From Bacteroidota bacterium (lineage in GTDB: Bacteria; Bacteroidota; Bacteroidia; Bacteroidales; JADFUO01): a stretch of 34,995 nucleotides of DNA. Position 1 is the stretch's first letter. The number at the start of each line of letters is the position of its first letter. Positions 24,483 to 32,156 of the stretch are shown here, piece by piece. A program made the translations under genes and the position numbers. The notes under the pieces are model-generated. The model was given only the letters and a program-made list of their open reading frames with translations, made no database searches and had not been told where the DNA came from. Location: contig JAUXFX010000010.1 in assembly GCA_030622635.1 (NCBI GenBank), forward strand, positions 1 through 34,995, given 5' to 3'.

Positions 24483-24589
24483 CTACTTAATTATGTTAGG
24501 ATTTAATGAAAAAAAATAAATATTCAGCTTGTTAAAAATATTAATAACTTTTGATACCTGAATAGTTATGAAAAAATTAACATAAAAAT

Positions 24590-24596
24590 AAGGAGG
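24590..24596 (+). promoter_or_regulatory. Strong Shine-Dalgarno sequence before DUF433 gene 2
   Basis: AAGGAGG stands four bases before the ATG at 24601. Such perfect Shine-Dalgarno sites are rare in Bacteroidota and absent from the other genes here, so it supports the start and hints at a foreign origin. Confidence 0.6.
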
Positions 24597-24600
24597 CATT

Positions 24601-24798
24601 ATGTTTGAACGTATTTCAATTAATCCCAAAATATATCATGGTCAAGCATGTATAAAAGGTACACGCATCCCTGTACACCAAATTATACAAATGCTTGCCA
24701 ATGGAGACACAATTGAAGAGCTTCTTGAAGAATATCCATCTATTAAACATAGAGATATACTTGCATGTCTTGAATATGCAGTAATCACGATTTCTTGA
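24601..24798 (+). CDS. Short orphan DUF433 family protein
   Basis: The 65-residue protein carries the DUF433 signature ISINPKIYHGQACIKGTRIP followed by HQIIQMLANGDTIEELLEEY and HRDILACLEYA. It ends soon after the last helix (VITIS), some residues earlier than usual for the family. No DUF5615 partner follows: the next gene is convergent and begins 13 bases away. It is therefore an orphan antitoxin-like protein. It is only distantly similar to the first DUF433 protein, though their upstream regions are clearly related. The Shine-Dalgarno sequence supports this start. Confidence 0.8.
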   Translation: MFERISINPKIYHGQACIKGTRIPVHQIIQMLANGDTIEELLEEYPSIKHRDILACLEYAVITIS

Positions 24799-24811
24799 AC
24801 CTTAAAATCAC

Positions 24812-26590
24812 CTAATTCTTAACAATTTTCTTTGTCACAGAAATGAAATTATCCGAATTAGATACGGATAATAAATAAATGCCTTTTTGTAAAGTCCGGA
24901 CAGGTATTTTTATAATGTGGTTTCCTTGCGATAAATTAAAATTTTCGGAATAAATGATCTGTCCTAATAGGTTGGATATGTTAAAAGATAAATTTTGTGA
25001 ATTTTTTAAATTAATTTCAATATTTAAATTGTTTGTTGCAGGATTTGGAAAAACATTACTGATTGTTATATCAGGTTCGTAAAAAATATCTTCTATACCT
25101 GTTATTTCATGGTCACATACTTCAAGGATTATATCATTTATAATTGGATGATCATCAGTAATAGTTACTGTAACAGGCAAGGTATATTTACCTGTAAATT
25201 CAGCATAAAGCTTGTATGTTCCGAAAGCAAGATAATCAAATTCAAAATATCCGTCATTTTCAGAAAAGTCAAAAGTCAGTGGATTGTTTTCATTATCAAG
25301 CAATAAAACTTCAACATCAGGTATCGGTTCACCAGGATTTATTTGACTATCATCACACCAGATAACGTTACCCCCAATTTTACCATTACCCTGATTAGTT
25401 CCGTTTGCCTGTAAAAGGTGAACATCCACAGCAAAGTAACTACTGTCGTATAATGACATTGTATTTGTGTTTTCCCACATCATACCATCAATAAAATAAG
25501 TAGGGATATATTCATTAAAACGGGCTGAGTTTGGCGTTAGTCCGATTTTTATCAGATAATCACCTTCCATTTTTTCGGTAAACCAAAAATATCCCAACGT
25601 ATAAAAAATATTAGTATCAATAGCAACAATATCGGTATTGTTAAAAACCCTGTATAAATAAGCTATTCCGGTATCGGCAGTACTAACGGGGTTATTGATA
25701 GGGTAATCGCCTGCAAAAGTAAATCCTCCGAGGTTGTAATAATTAGGTGTTATGATTTGTTTGCAAATAAAATCAGCATAACCACCGGCATTTTCACAGA
25801 TTATTGTCAGGCAAACTTCATAAGTGCCGCTTTCAGCATATTGATGAACAGGATTTTGTTCAAGTGAAATAGCACCATCGCCGAAATTCCATAACCATTC
25901 TGATATATTTCCAAGGGAATTATCATAAAAATAATAAAAATTTGGCATGTTTGAGGTGGAATCTACAAGGGCAATAAAATCAGCCTGACAAACAGGAGTA
26001 ATGGAAATATAAATTGAATCACAAAAAGTGTCGTAACAATAATTCATGGAATCGCTATTAGAAACTGTTAAGCAAACATAATAAATCCCGGTATCCTGAT
26101 AAGTATGAACAGGGTTTTGTTCACCTGAAGTGTTACCATCGCCGAAATCCCATTCCCATGTATCAATATTGCCAATTGAGAGATCAAAAAAATTATATGT
26201 AAAGGAGTTTAAGCTGTCGGGGTAATAATAAAAATAAGCCTGACAAAAAGATGGAAGTGTATCATTACAAATTATAAAATCAACAACAACAGGATAATCA
26301 AAATTGGTTACTGTAGTGTCGTGAACGATAAAATTGCAATCAAAAGTGAATATATAGAGATAGTTTATAGTAAAACCTGACATTGAAATTGAATCGGAAT
26401 AATATCCGTTTATATCGGTGGTTAATGTATCAAAAACATATTGTTCATTGGTAATTATATAAACTTTATGATTTGCTATTGGCTGGCTTGTTTCAATATC
26501 AGTAACATGTCCGCTTACAAAAATTATATCACCGGCATTTAATGATAAACAAAAAGCTAAAGCTGATATTAAAATTAGTAATTTTTTCAT
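24812..26590 (-). CDS. Secreted protein with two PKD domains and T9SS sorting domain (cassette 1)
   Basis: The 592-residue protein has a signal peptide (MKKLLILISALAFCLSLNA), a carboxypeptidase-regulatory-like domain (VSGHVTDIETSQPIANHKVY), then two PKD domains with WDFGDG (about 115-200) and WNFGDG (about 202-285). A linker with YIPTYFIDGMMWENT, a second regulatory-like domain (FDYLAFGTYKLYAEF) and a type A sorting domain (VFPNPATNNLNIEINL) follow. It is the last gene of the sigma / barrel / PKD operon, starting 4 bases after the barrel stop. Its layout repeats that of the other two PKD proteins, with a different PKD number. It is probably the exported effector or the signal sensed by the cassette. 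Confidence 0.88.
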   Translation of the reverse strand: MKKLLILISALAFCLSLNAGDIIFVSGHVTDIETSQPIANHKVYIITNEQYVFDTLTTDINGYYSDSISMSGFTINYLYIFTFDCNFIVHDTTVTNFDYPVVVDFIICNDTLPSFCQAYFYYYPDSLNSFTYNFFDLSIGNIDTWEWDFGDGNTSGEQNPVHTYQDTGIYYVCLTVSNSDSMNYCYDTFCDSIYISITPVCQADFIALVDSTSNMPNFYYFYDNSLGNISEWLWNFGDGAISLEQNPVHQYAESGTYEVCLTIICENAGGYADFICKQIITPNYYNLGGFTFAGDYPINNPVSTADTGIAYLYRVFNNTDIVAIDTNIFYTLGYFWFTEKMEGDYLIKIGLTPNSARFNEYIPTYFIDGMMWENTNTMSLYDSSYFAVDVHLLQANGTNQGNGKIGGNVIWCDDSQINPGEPIPDVEVLLLDNENNPLTFDFSENDGYFEFDYLAFGTYKLYAEFTGKYTLPVTVTITDDHPIINDIILEVCDHEITGIEDIFYEPDITISNVFPNPATNNLNIEINLKNSQNLSFNISNLLGQIIYSENFNLSQGNHIIKIPVRTLQKGIYLLSVSNSDNFISVTKKIVKN

Positions 26591-26594
26591 CCTT

Positions 26595-27929
26595 TTAAAA
26601 ATTAATTATTACCCCTGTTCTCAAACCAATTATATACGGTCGTTTTGCTTGCGGGTTAAATCTTTTATCATAAACCGAATTAATATAGTGCTTGTATGTC
26701 GGTTCAACAGATAAAATCAGTTTATTATTCAACCGGTAATTAAAACTAACTCCTGCAACAAATTGCCAGTTGGTATTGATTCGTGAAAATGTTTGATTTT
26801 CAATTGTAATTATTTTTGCTTCACTATCAGAAAAAATAACTGCCGGTTCGTTTTCATTTAATAAAATTGAAAAAATTGCACCGCCTTTTAAATAGCAGGA
26901 AATTTTTTTGAAATCCCAGATTTTGTAACTCAAAGTTAATGGTATTTGTAAATAAGTATATCGGTTAGTGGCTTGCGAAATTGCATAATGCTCAATAGAA
27001 TCATAAACATTTTCGGTTTTTGTAGTTAAGATTATTGAATCAGGGTTTACAGGATCAACTGTAAATGAGACCACATTTAAATAATATCCCACGCTGTCGT
27101 ATCTTTCGTAATTTATTTCATAGCCTCCGTTATCTCCGGATAATGAAACACCTATGCCACTTTGCAAAATGAATTTTGAAAAACGGTAGTTTGCACTTAT
27201 TTCAAATGCATAGTCATATTTATTTGGTTTTGATTGATAAAAAATAATACCTGGAGTAAAGTGAATCCCGAATGCAAGATTGGCTTTCTTTGCATAATCA
27301 TCTTTTAAACGAATATCAGGCAAAGGCTGAAATGAATTTCTTAAGCCGAAATTTAAATTATTTTTTGTTTTTGATTGATTATAGCTGACCGGATTTGATT
27401 TTAAGTTTAGCGGCTGAAGACCGGAAATTGCCGGGTTATTATTTTTTTGAACAATATTTTTTTGATTGTCAGATGGTTTTTCATTAAGGACTGAAACTAT
27501 TTTATTAGTTTCGTTTTGGGTTACAATATCGTTGTTCTCAGAAAGATTGTCGCTTTTATTGTCAACAAAAGTTGTTTCAACAGAAGGTTCCGGCTCAGGT
27601 GTTGTGATAGATGATTCTTTTTGGTTTAATACTAAATTTGGTTTTATTTCATTTTGTGTGTTGATTTGATTTATTTCAGAATTATGAGATATTTTGATAT
27701 TGCTGTTTGTTTTTGAGAAAGGATAGAAAAAATAAATAATAATCCCTGCTCCGATAATAGCAAGAGCAATAAATAAATTTTTCCCGTTAAATTTATTTTT
27801 TAAGTAGCCGGCATTAATTCCTTTCCAGACGTTTTTGGAAGGTTTTATTTTGTAATCTCCCAAAGCATTTCTGAAAAGCTTATCAATTTCTTGATTATTG
27901 CCGTTTATGTTATTTTTATCATTTTTCAT
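26595..27929 (-). CDS. Inner-membrane-anchored outer-membrane beta-barrel protein, putative anti-sigma/transducer (cassette 1)
   Basis: The 444-residue protein has a polar N-terminal segment with LFRNALGDYKIKPSKNVWKG (residues 18-37), one hydrophobic helix (about 51-70) and a Ser/Asn/Lys-rich, probably unstructured linker (71-220). It ends in a beta-barrel of about 220 residues (FTPGIIFYQ, ANYRFSKFILQSGIGVSL, YLQIPLTLSYKIW, YIIGLRTGVIINF). The final Phe is the usual outer-membrane insertion mark. It follows the ECF sigma gene by two bases, so the N-terminus could bind the sigma factor, with the barrel exposed outside. It is paralogous to 30241-31623. The function is inferred from context and topology. 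Confidence 0.8.
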   Translation of the reverse strand: MKNDKNNINGNNQEIDKLFRNALGDYKIKPSKNVWKGINAGYLKNKFNGKNLFIALAIIGAGIIIYFFYPFSKTNSNIKISHNSEINQINTQNEIKPNLVLNQKESSITTPEPEPSVETTFVDNKSDNLSENNDIVTQNETNKIVSVLNEKPSDNQKNIVQKNNNPAISGLQPLNLKSNPVSYNQSKTKNNLNFGLRNSFQPLPDIRLKDDYAKKANLAFGIHFTPGIIFYQSKPNKYDYAFEISANYRFSKFILQSGIGVSLSGDNGGYEINYERYDSVGYYLNVVSFTVDPVNPDSIILTTKTENVYDSIEHYAISQATNRYTYLQIPLTLSYKIWDFKKISCYLKGGAIFSILLNENEPAVIFSDSEAKIITIENQTFSRINTNWQFVAGVSFNYRLNNKLILSVEPTYKHYINSVYDKRFNPQAKRPYIIGLRTGVIINF

Positions 27930-27931
27930 GA

Positions 27932-28504
27932 TTATTTTGATATTATCATTTTTTGCTGTACATCAATGATTTTTTTCTTTAAATATTTTCTTGCTTTTGA
28001 CAACTGCGATTTTGATGTATTTTCTGAAATATTTAACAAATTCGCAATTTCTTTATGACTATATCCTTCAATACCATAAAGGTTAAAAACCATTCGGTAA
28101 CCGCAGGGTAAACTTTGGATTATTCTCATAAGTTGATTATTTGAAAGAATTTTGCCTGAATTGAATTTCTCTTCATTTTCATGTTCAGTAAAATTAATAA
28201 ATTCTTCAATATCATCTATATCGGAATGATTTGAATGCTTTAAATTACTTTGATAATTATTCAAAGCAGTATTGATCATTATTCTTCTTATCCATCCTTC
28301 AAAAGAGCCTTCCTTTCTGAAATTTTTAATATTGAAAAATACTTTAATAAATCCATCCTGCAAAACGTCTTCTGCTTCTTGCTTATTTTTACAATAACGC
28401 ATGCACACTCCAAGCATCTTTGATGCATATTTTCTATACAACAAATTATGAGCAAGGCGTTTACCTGCTATACATCCTTCAACTATTTTCTGTTCAGAAA
28501 TCAT
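27932..28504 (-). CDS. ECF RNA polymerase sigma factor (cassette 1)
   Basis: The protein (190 residues from 28504) has sigma region 2 (EAEDVLQDGFIKVFFNIKNF, GSFEGWIRRIMINTALN) and region 4 (LPCGYRMVFNLYGIEGYSHK, EIANLLNISENTSKSQLSKA), without region 1 or 3, as in ECF factors. I choose the ATG at 28504 because the predicted promoter (28529-28554) would make a GTG start at 28519 nearly leaderless, and because 28504 aligns with the paralogue's start. It is co-transcribed with the barrel and PKD genes. The promoter type suggests autoregulation. It is paralogous to the sigma factor at 31620-32156. Confidence 0.92.
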   Translation of the reverse strand: MISEQKIVEGCIAGKRLAHNLLYRKYASKMLGVCMRYCKNKQEAEDVLQDGFIKVFFNIKNFRKEGSFEGWIRRIMINTALNNYQSNLKHSNHSDIDDIEEFINFTEHENEEKFNSGKILSNNQLMRIIQSLPCGYRMVFNLYGIEGYSHKEIANLLNISENTSKSQLSKARKYLKKKIIDVQQKMIISK

Positions 28505-28528
28505 CAAATTACTATACACTGCCGGAAA

Positions 28529-28554
28529 GACAGATTTTTATTTAAAAGGTTGCC
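28529..28554 (-). promoter_or_regulatory. ECF-sigma-type promoter of cassette 1
   Basis: On the minus strand GGCAACC (28554-28548) and GTC (28531-28529) are 16 bases apart. It shares CAGGCAACCTTTTAA and the following GTCTT with the promoter of the stand-alone PKD gene (24299-24324). It lies just after the terminator of cassette 2, so cassette 1 is a separate transcription unit. Confidence 0.6.
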
Positions 28555-28562
28555 TGAAATCT

Positions 28563-28598
28563 AAAAAAGCATCCTTAAAAAAGTCAGGATGCTTTTTT
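28563..28598. terminator. Bidirectional intrinsic terminator between the two cassettes
   Basis: Perfect 12-bp arms (AAAAAAGCATCC and GGATGCTTTTTT) flank a 12-base loop, with T-tracts on both strands. On the minus strand it ends the cassette 2 operon about 20 bases after the stop at 28619. Confidence 0.85.
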
Positions 28599-28618
28599 TA
28601 ATTAACTAAAACTAAAAA

Positions 28619-30202
28619 TCAATCAACTTTAATCAATTTTCTTATAAAACTAACATTATCAATTGTTGATATTTGAATATTATAAAATCCTTTTGATAAA
28701 TGTTCAAGTTTGATCGGGATAATGTGTTTGCCCATGCTTTTTGATTCGCTTGACCTGTAAACTAACATGCCAAGTTGATTATAAACTGAAATTTGAATAA
28801 TTGAAGTCTTTTTAAAGTAAATTTTAATATTTACCAGGTCAGTTGCAGGGTTTGGATATACTTTGCCGATATTGTCAATATATTCAGAATAGTAATCATT
28901 AATTGAATACGAGATGCCATTGGCTTGTATAACGATATTGATATTCTCAACAATTGGATTGTCTTCATTAATTTCAACAGATATTGGTAAGGCATCAATT
29001 CCGGTTACTTCAGGGTAAATTTTATATATTCCGTATTCAAGTTCATTAAAGCTGAAATAACCATCTTCATCTGAATAAAGGTAAAAAAGGCAATTATCAA
29101 GTTCGTCAATTAAAATTATTTCAATATTGGAAGCAGGTTCGTCTTTATTGTCATATTCACCATAAGTAACTTTTCCGTTTATCACTCCTTCGCCGGTATT
29201 AACACTTACATTGAGTTGTACCAGATGTATATCATATTCCCAGTTATTACTGTTTAAAACAATAATGCCGGCATCTGCCCAAAATTGTTCATCCCCGTAA
29301 TAAGTTGGCAGAAATAATTCTGAATATGGAGAATTAGAATTAATACAAACTTTTGTGATATAATTTCCTTCAGGAACCTGATAGAAATAGTAAAATCCGA
29401 GAGTGTCAATAATTGCAGTATCAACAGGTATTATATTAGCACTATCAATTTTATACAGATATGCAGTTCCAAAATCAATAGGGAAGAGGTCCGCAAAGGC
29501 ATGCCCGCCGAAATTAAAGTAGCTGCGCATACCGATATTAAGTTTTTTAGTGATTGTTCCGGTACATCCTGTACCTGAAGGATTAATTGTGGAAATTGTA
29601 AGAGATATATAATAAACACTCATTTCTTTGAATTGATGAGATGGGTTTTGTTCTGTTGAACTTGTTCCGTCACCAAAATCCCAAAACCATGAAATTGTAT
29701 TTTCACCTGTATTATCAATAAAATGATATAAATAAGGTTTACTTGAAACAGAGTCGAAAATAAAATAAAAATCAGGTTCGCATCCTGATGAGATTATTGA
29801 TGAATAAAGCTCAAAATTTACATTAATATGATTATTCAAAAAGCTAATATCACCAACATTTATAACCGTGTCAAGTGTATTGTTGTAAACATCAATTGTG
29901 TATATAATTAAATTGGAATTCTCGGGGAATTCGTTAATCGTTGCAAAGTAAATTCCTTTTTCATTTGTCCGGACTTTTAAAAAGTAATTATCGTCAGGAT
30001 TGGACGAAGAATCGGAAGCAATATTTATTATTTGACCTTTAACGGGTTTCCCGCATAATTTATCAGTTACCTGTCCGGTAATATAAAATGTTTTAATCTG
30101 GCTTAGAACATCGGAACTTATAAAGACGGATAAAACAAAAATTAAAAACAATATTTTTATCTTACCGGATTTTATCTTTAAAAATAGTTTTTTGTAGTTC
30201 AT
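28619..30202 (-). CDS. Secreted protein with one PKD domain and T9SS sorting domain (cassette 2)
   Basis: The 527-residue protein has a signal peptide with a long basic start (hydrophobic core ILFLIFVLSVFISS), a carboxypeptidase-regulatory-like domain (ITGQVTDKLCGKPVKGQIIN) and one PKD domain (WFWDFGDGTSSTEQNPSHQF). The linker has FLPTYYGDEQFWADA; a second regulatory-like domain (GVINGKVTYGEYDN, LEYGIYKIYPEVTG) and a type A sorting domain (VYPNPATDLVNIKIYF) follow. It begins 38 bases after the barrel gene and ends at a strong terminator. It has the same plan as its two paralogues but fewer PKD copies. Confidence 0.88.
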   Translation of the reverse strand: MNYKKLFLKIKSGKIKILFLIFVLSVFISSDVLSQIKTFYITGQVTDKLCGKPVKGQIINIASDSSSNPDDNYFLKVRTNEKGIYFATINEFPENSNLIIYTIDVYNNTLDTVINVGDISFLNNHINVNFELYSSIISSGCEPDFYFIFDSVSSKPYLYHFIDNTGENTISWFWDFGDGTSSTEQNPSHQFKEMSVYYISLTISTINPSGTGCTGTITKKLNIGMRSYFNFGGHAFADLFPIDFGTAYLYKIDSANIIPVDTAIIDTLGFYYFYQVPEGNYITKVCINSNSPYSELFLPTYYGDEQFWADAGIIVLNSNNWEYDIHLVQLNVSVNTGEGVINGKVTYGEYDNKDEPASNIEIILIDELDNCLFYLYSDEDGYFSFNELEYGIYKIYPEVTGIDALPISVEINEDNPIVENINIVIQANGISYSINDYYSEYIDNIGKVYPNPATDLVNIKIYFKKTSIIQISVYNQLGMLVYRSSESKSMGKHIIPIKLEHLSKGFYNIQISTIDNVSFIRKLIKVD

Positions 30203-30240
30203 TGAATATGTGTTATTTGAAATTAAATTTATTTAATAAA

Positions 30241-31623
30241 TTAAAACTTATATACTACTCCTGTTCGTAATCCTACTGAGAACGGGTGTTTTGTAGTTAT
30301 GTATTTCTTTTCGTATGCTGATCTTATATAGTATCGCAAGCTCGGTTCCATTGAAATACTAAAGTTATCAGAAAGTCGGTATTTAAAGCCAAAATTGACT
30401 AAAAACTGCCAGTTTGTTTGTATTCTGATTGGCATTTTTTGATTTATTCTTATTATTTTTATGTATTCATCCTGTAAGTTAGCAGCAGGAATATTATCAA
30501 ATAATAAGACAGATAATGATGGTCCGCCTTTAACCGAGTATGTCATTTTGTTTTTACTGAAGTTATAGCCGAATAACAATGGGATTTGCAAATAAGTATA
30601 TTTATTTTTGGTTTGAGATATTGATATATGCTTAACCGAATCATAAACATCCACTGTTTTAGTATGATATATTGGAATTATTCCCTGTGGTGTTGTGTCG
30701 AATGTAACATTATAAACATCTTCGTAAGAACCCATATAATCATATCTTTCGTAATCAATAGTGTATTTTCCGTCATCGTTTGAAAAGGAAATTCCTAAAC
30801 CTATCTGGATAAAATAATAATTTGAAAAATGATATGAAACACTTACATCAAAATTATAACTTTGATTATTGGGAATCGAATCATCAGGATAAAAAATGAA
30901 TTCTGGTGTAATATAAGCACCAATTGAAAAATACGGATTGAATCTGTATTTGTTTTGATATTTTGTATTGTCAATATTTTCTTTCCGGATTTCAGTATCA
31001 GAATTTTCAATATTTTCTTCGGTTTTTATTAAAGCAGTAGTTTCTGAATTATCTGAAAGGTTTTCAATTTTTACTTCTCCAATTTCAATAGATGGAGTTA
31101 GATCATCAGAGTTGTTTTGAACTAATACATCTGTATTACTTTCCGGAATATTAGTCCGGTTCTTTTGGAGATCATCATTTGCTGTTGTTTTTTCAACCGG
31201 TATTTTATTATTTGATAAATTAGCATCAAAGGTTTCAAACTCAGTATTTTCAGAATAATTATTTTTAATTTTATTTTCTGTTTCAGCAAAAGTGTCTTCT
31301 GTTTTAATTTCTGTTATTTCAACATCCTGAATTTTATTATTTGTATCGAATAAAAATTTTGTTTGATCTGTTGTGGGGTTTAAAATTTTATCATCCGGTG
31401 ATGACTTAAAAGGATTAAAGATAAAGTAACCGGCAATGAATACAGCAATAATTGCAATTATTGAAATAACGATTTTTGTAAAATAATTGCTGAATATATT
31501 ATTTTTCGGATAAACGGGAATATTAGTCTTTACATTATCCCATATATGAACAGGCGGCACGGGTTTGAAATCCTCAAACTTTTGCTTAAATAAATTGTTT
31601 ATATTTTTATATTTTTCTTTCAA
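30241..31623 (-). CDS. Inner-membrane-anchored outer-membrane beta-barrel protein, putative anti-sigma/transducer (cassette 2), TTG start
   Basis: The 460-residue paralogue of the cassette 1 barrel has an N-terminal segment (LFKQKFEDFKPVPPVHIWDN, residues 11-30), a membrane helix (about 49-70), a Glu/Asn/Thr-rich linker (75-235) and a barrel (ISIGAYITPEFIFYP region aside, FIQIGLGISFSNDDGKYTI, YTYLQIPLLFGYNF, FSVGLRTGVVYKF). The start codon is TTG and overlaps the sigma stop as TTGA; no ATG or GTG lies in the N-terminal region, so TTG is the likely start and translation is coupled to the sigma gene. The sigma-proximal position suggests that the N-terminus controls the sigma factor. This is inference. 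Confidence 0.8.
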   Translation of the reverse strand: MKEKYKNINNLFKQKFEDFKPVPPVHIWDNVKTNIPVYPKNNIFSNYFTKIVISIIAIIAVFIAGYFIFNPFKSSPDDKILNPTTDQTKFLFDTNNKIQDVEITEIKTEDTFAETENKIKNNYSENTEFETFDANLSNNKIPVEKTTANDDLQKNRTNIPESNTDVLVQNNSDDLTPSIEIGEVKIENLSDNSETTALIKTEENIENSDTEIRKENIDNTKYQNKYRFNPYFSIGAYITPEFIFYPDDSIPNNQSYNFDVSVSYHFSNYYFIQIGLGISFSNDDGKYTIDYERYDYMGSYEDVYNVTFDTTPQGIIPIYHTKTVDVYDSVKHISISQTKNKYTYLQIPLLFGYNFSKNKMTYSVKGGPSLSVLLFDNIPAANLQDEYIKIIRINQKMPIRIQTNWQFLVNFGFKYRLSDNFSISMEPSLRYYIRSAYEKKYITTKHPFSVGLRTGVVYKF

Positions 31624-32156
31624 TTGCTCCTGATTTTCAATTTAATAATTTTCTTTTTTAAATTATGTTTTGCCCTTGATAATTGCGATTTTGAGGTATT
31701 CTCAGAAATATTCAGCATTTTACCGATTTCTTTATGAGTGTATCCCTCAATCACGTTTAAGTTAAAAACAATTCTGTAGCCGTCGGGCAGTTCATTTATT
31801 AGTTCTAAAAGTTCATCAACAGATAATTTACTAATTATGTCATCATCAGTTTTATCAGATATATTTACGTGTTCAATAGTAATGTTGTTTAAATCACGTA
31901 AATTTTTTTTATAATGATTAATAGCGGTATTTATTATTGTTCTTCTTATCCAGCCTTCAAAAGAACCTTCATTCCTGAAATATTTTAAATTAGTAAAAAT
32001 TTTTATAAAGCCATCCTGAAGAATATCCTCTGCTTCCATTCTGTTTTTTGCAAAACGAAGACAGATCCCATACATTTTGGGTGCAAAAAGCCTGTATAAT
32101 TTTTCCTGGGCTTTTGCATCATTGTTTAAACACTCTTTAATGAAATCCTTCTTCAA
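31620..32156 (-). CDS. ECF RNA polymerase sigma factor (cassette 2)
   Basis: The 178-residue protein shows region 2 (MEAEDILQDGFIKIFTNLKY, GSFEGWIRRTIINTAINHY) and region 4 (LPDGYRIVFNLNVIEGYTHK, EIGKMLNISENTSKSQLSRA). The similarity to the cassette 1 sigma is strong, with GSFEGWIRR and NISENTSKSQLS identical. The recognition helix is nearly the same, so both may read the same promoter. No GGCAACC-N16-GTC promoter is found upstream on its own strand, so its own control differs or is not visible. It is the first gene of the cassette 2 operon. Confidence 0.93.
   Translation of the reverse strand: MKKDFIKECLNNDAKAQEKLYRLFAPKMYGICLRFAKNRMEAEDILQDGFIKIFTNLKYFRNEGSFEGWIRRTIINTAINHYKKNLRDLNNITIEHVNISDKTDDDIISKLSVDELLELINELPDGYRIVFNLNVIEGYTHKEIGKMLNISENTSKSQLSRAKHNLKKKIIKLKIRSN

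Larger units (their letters stand above)
24214..24600. other. 387-base spacer with ECF promoter, tandem repeat and DUF433 promoter
   Basis: The interval holds, in order, an ECF-type promoter for the minus-strand PKD gene, four 14-bp tandem units, a promoter for the second DUF433 gene and a Shine-Dalgarno sequence. No ORF longer than a few codons is convincing; a five-codon ATG AAA AAA TTA ACA TAA lies at about 24568-24585. Confidence 0.6.
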
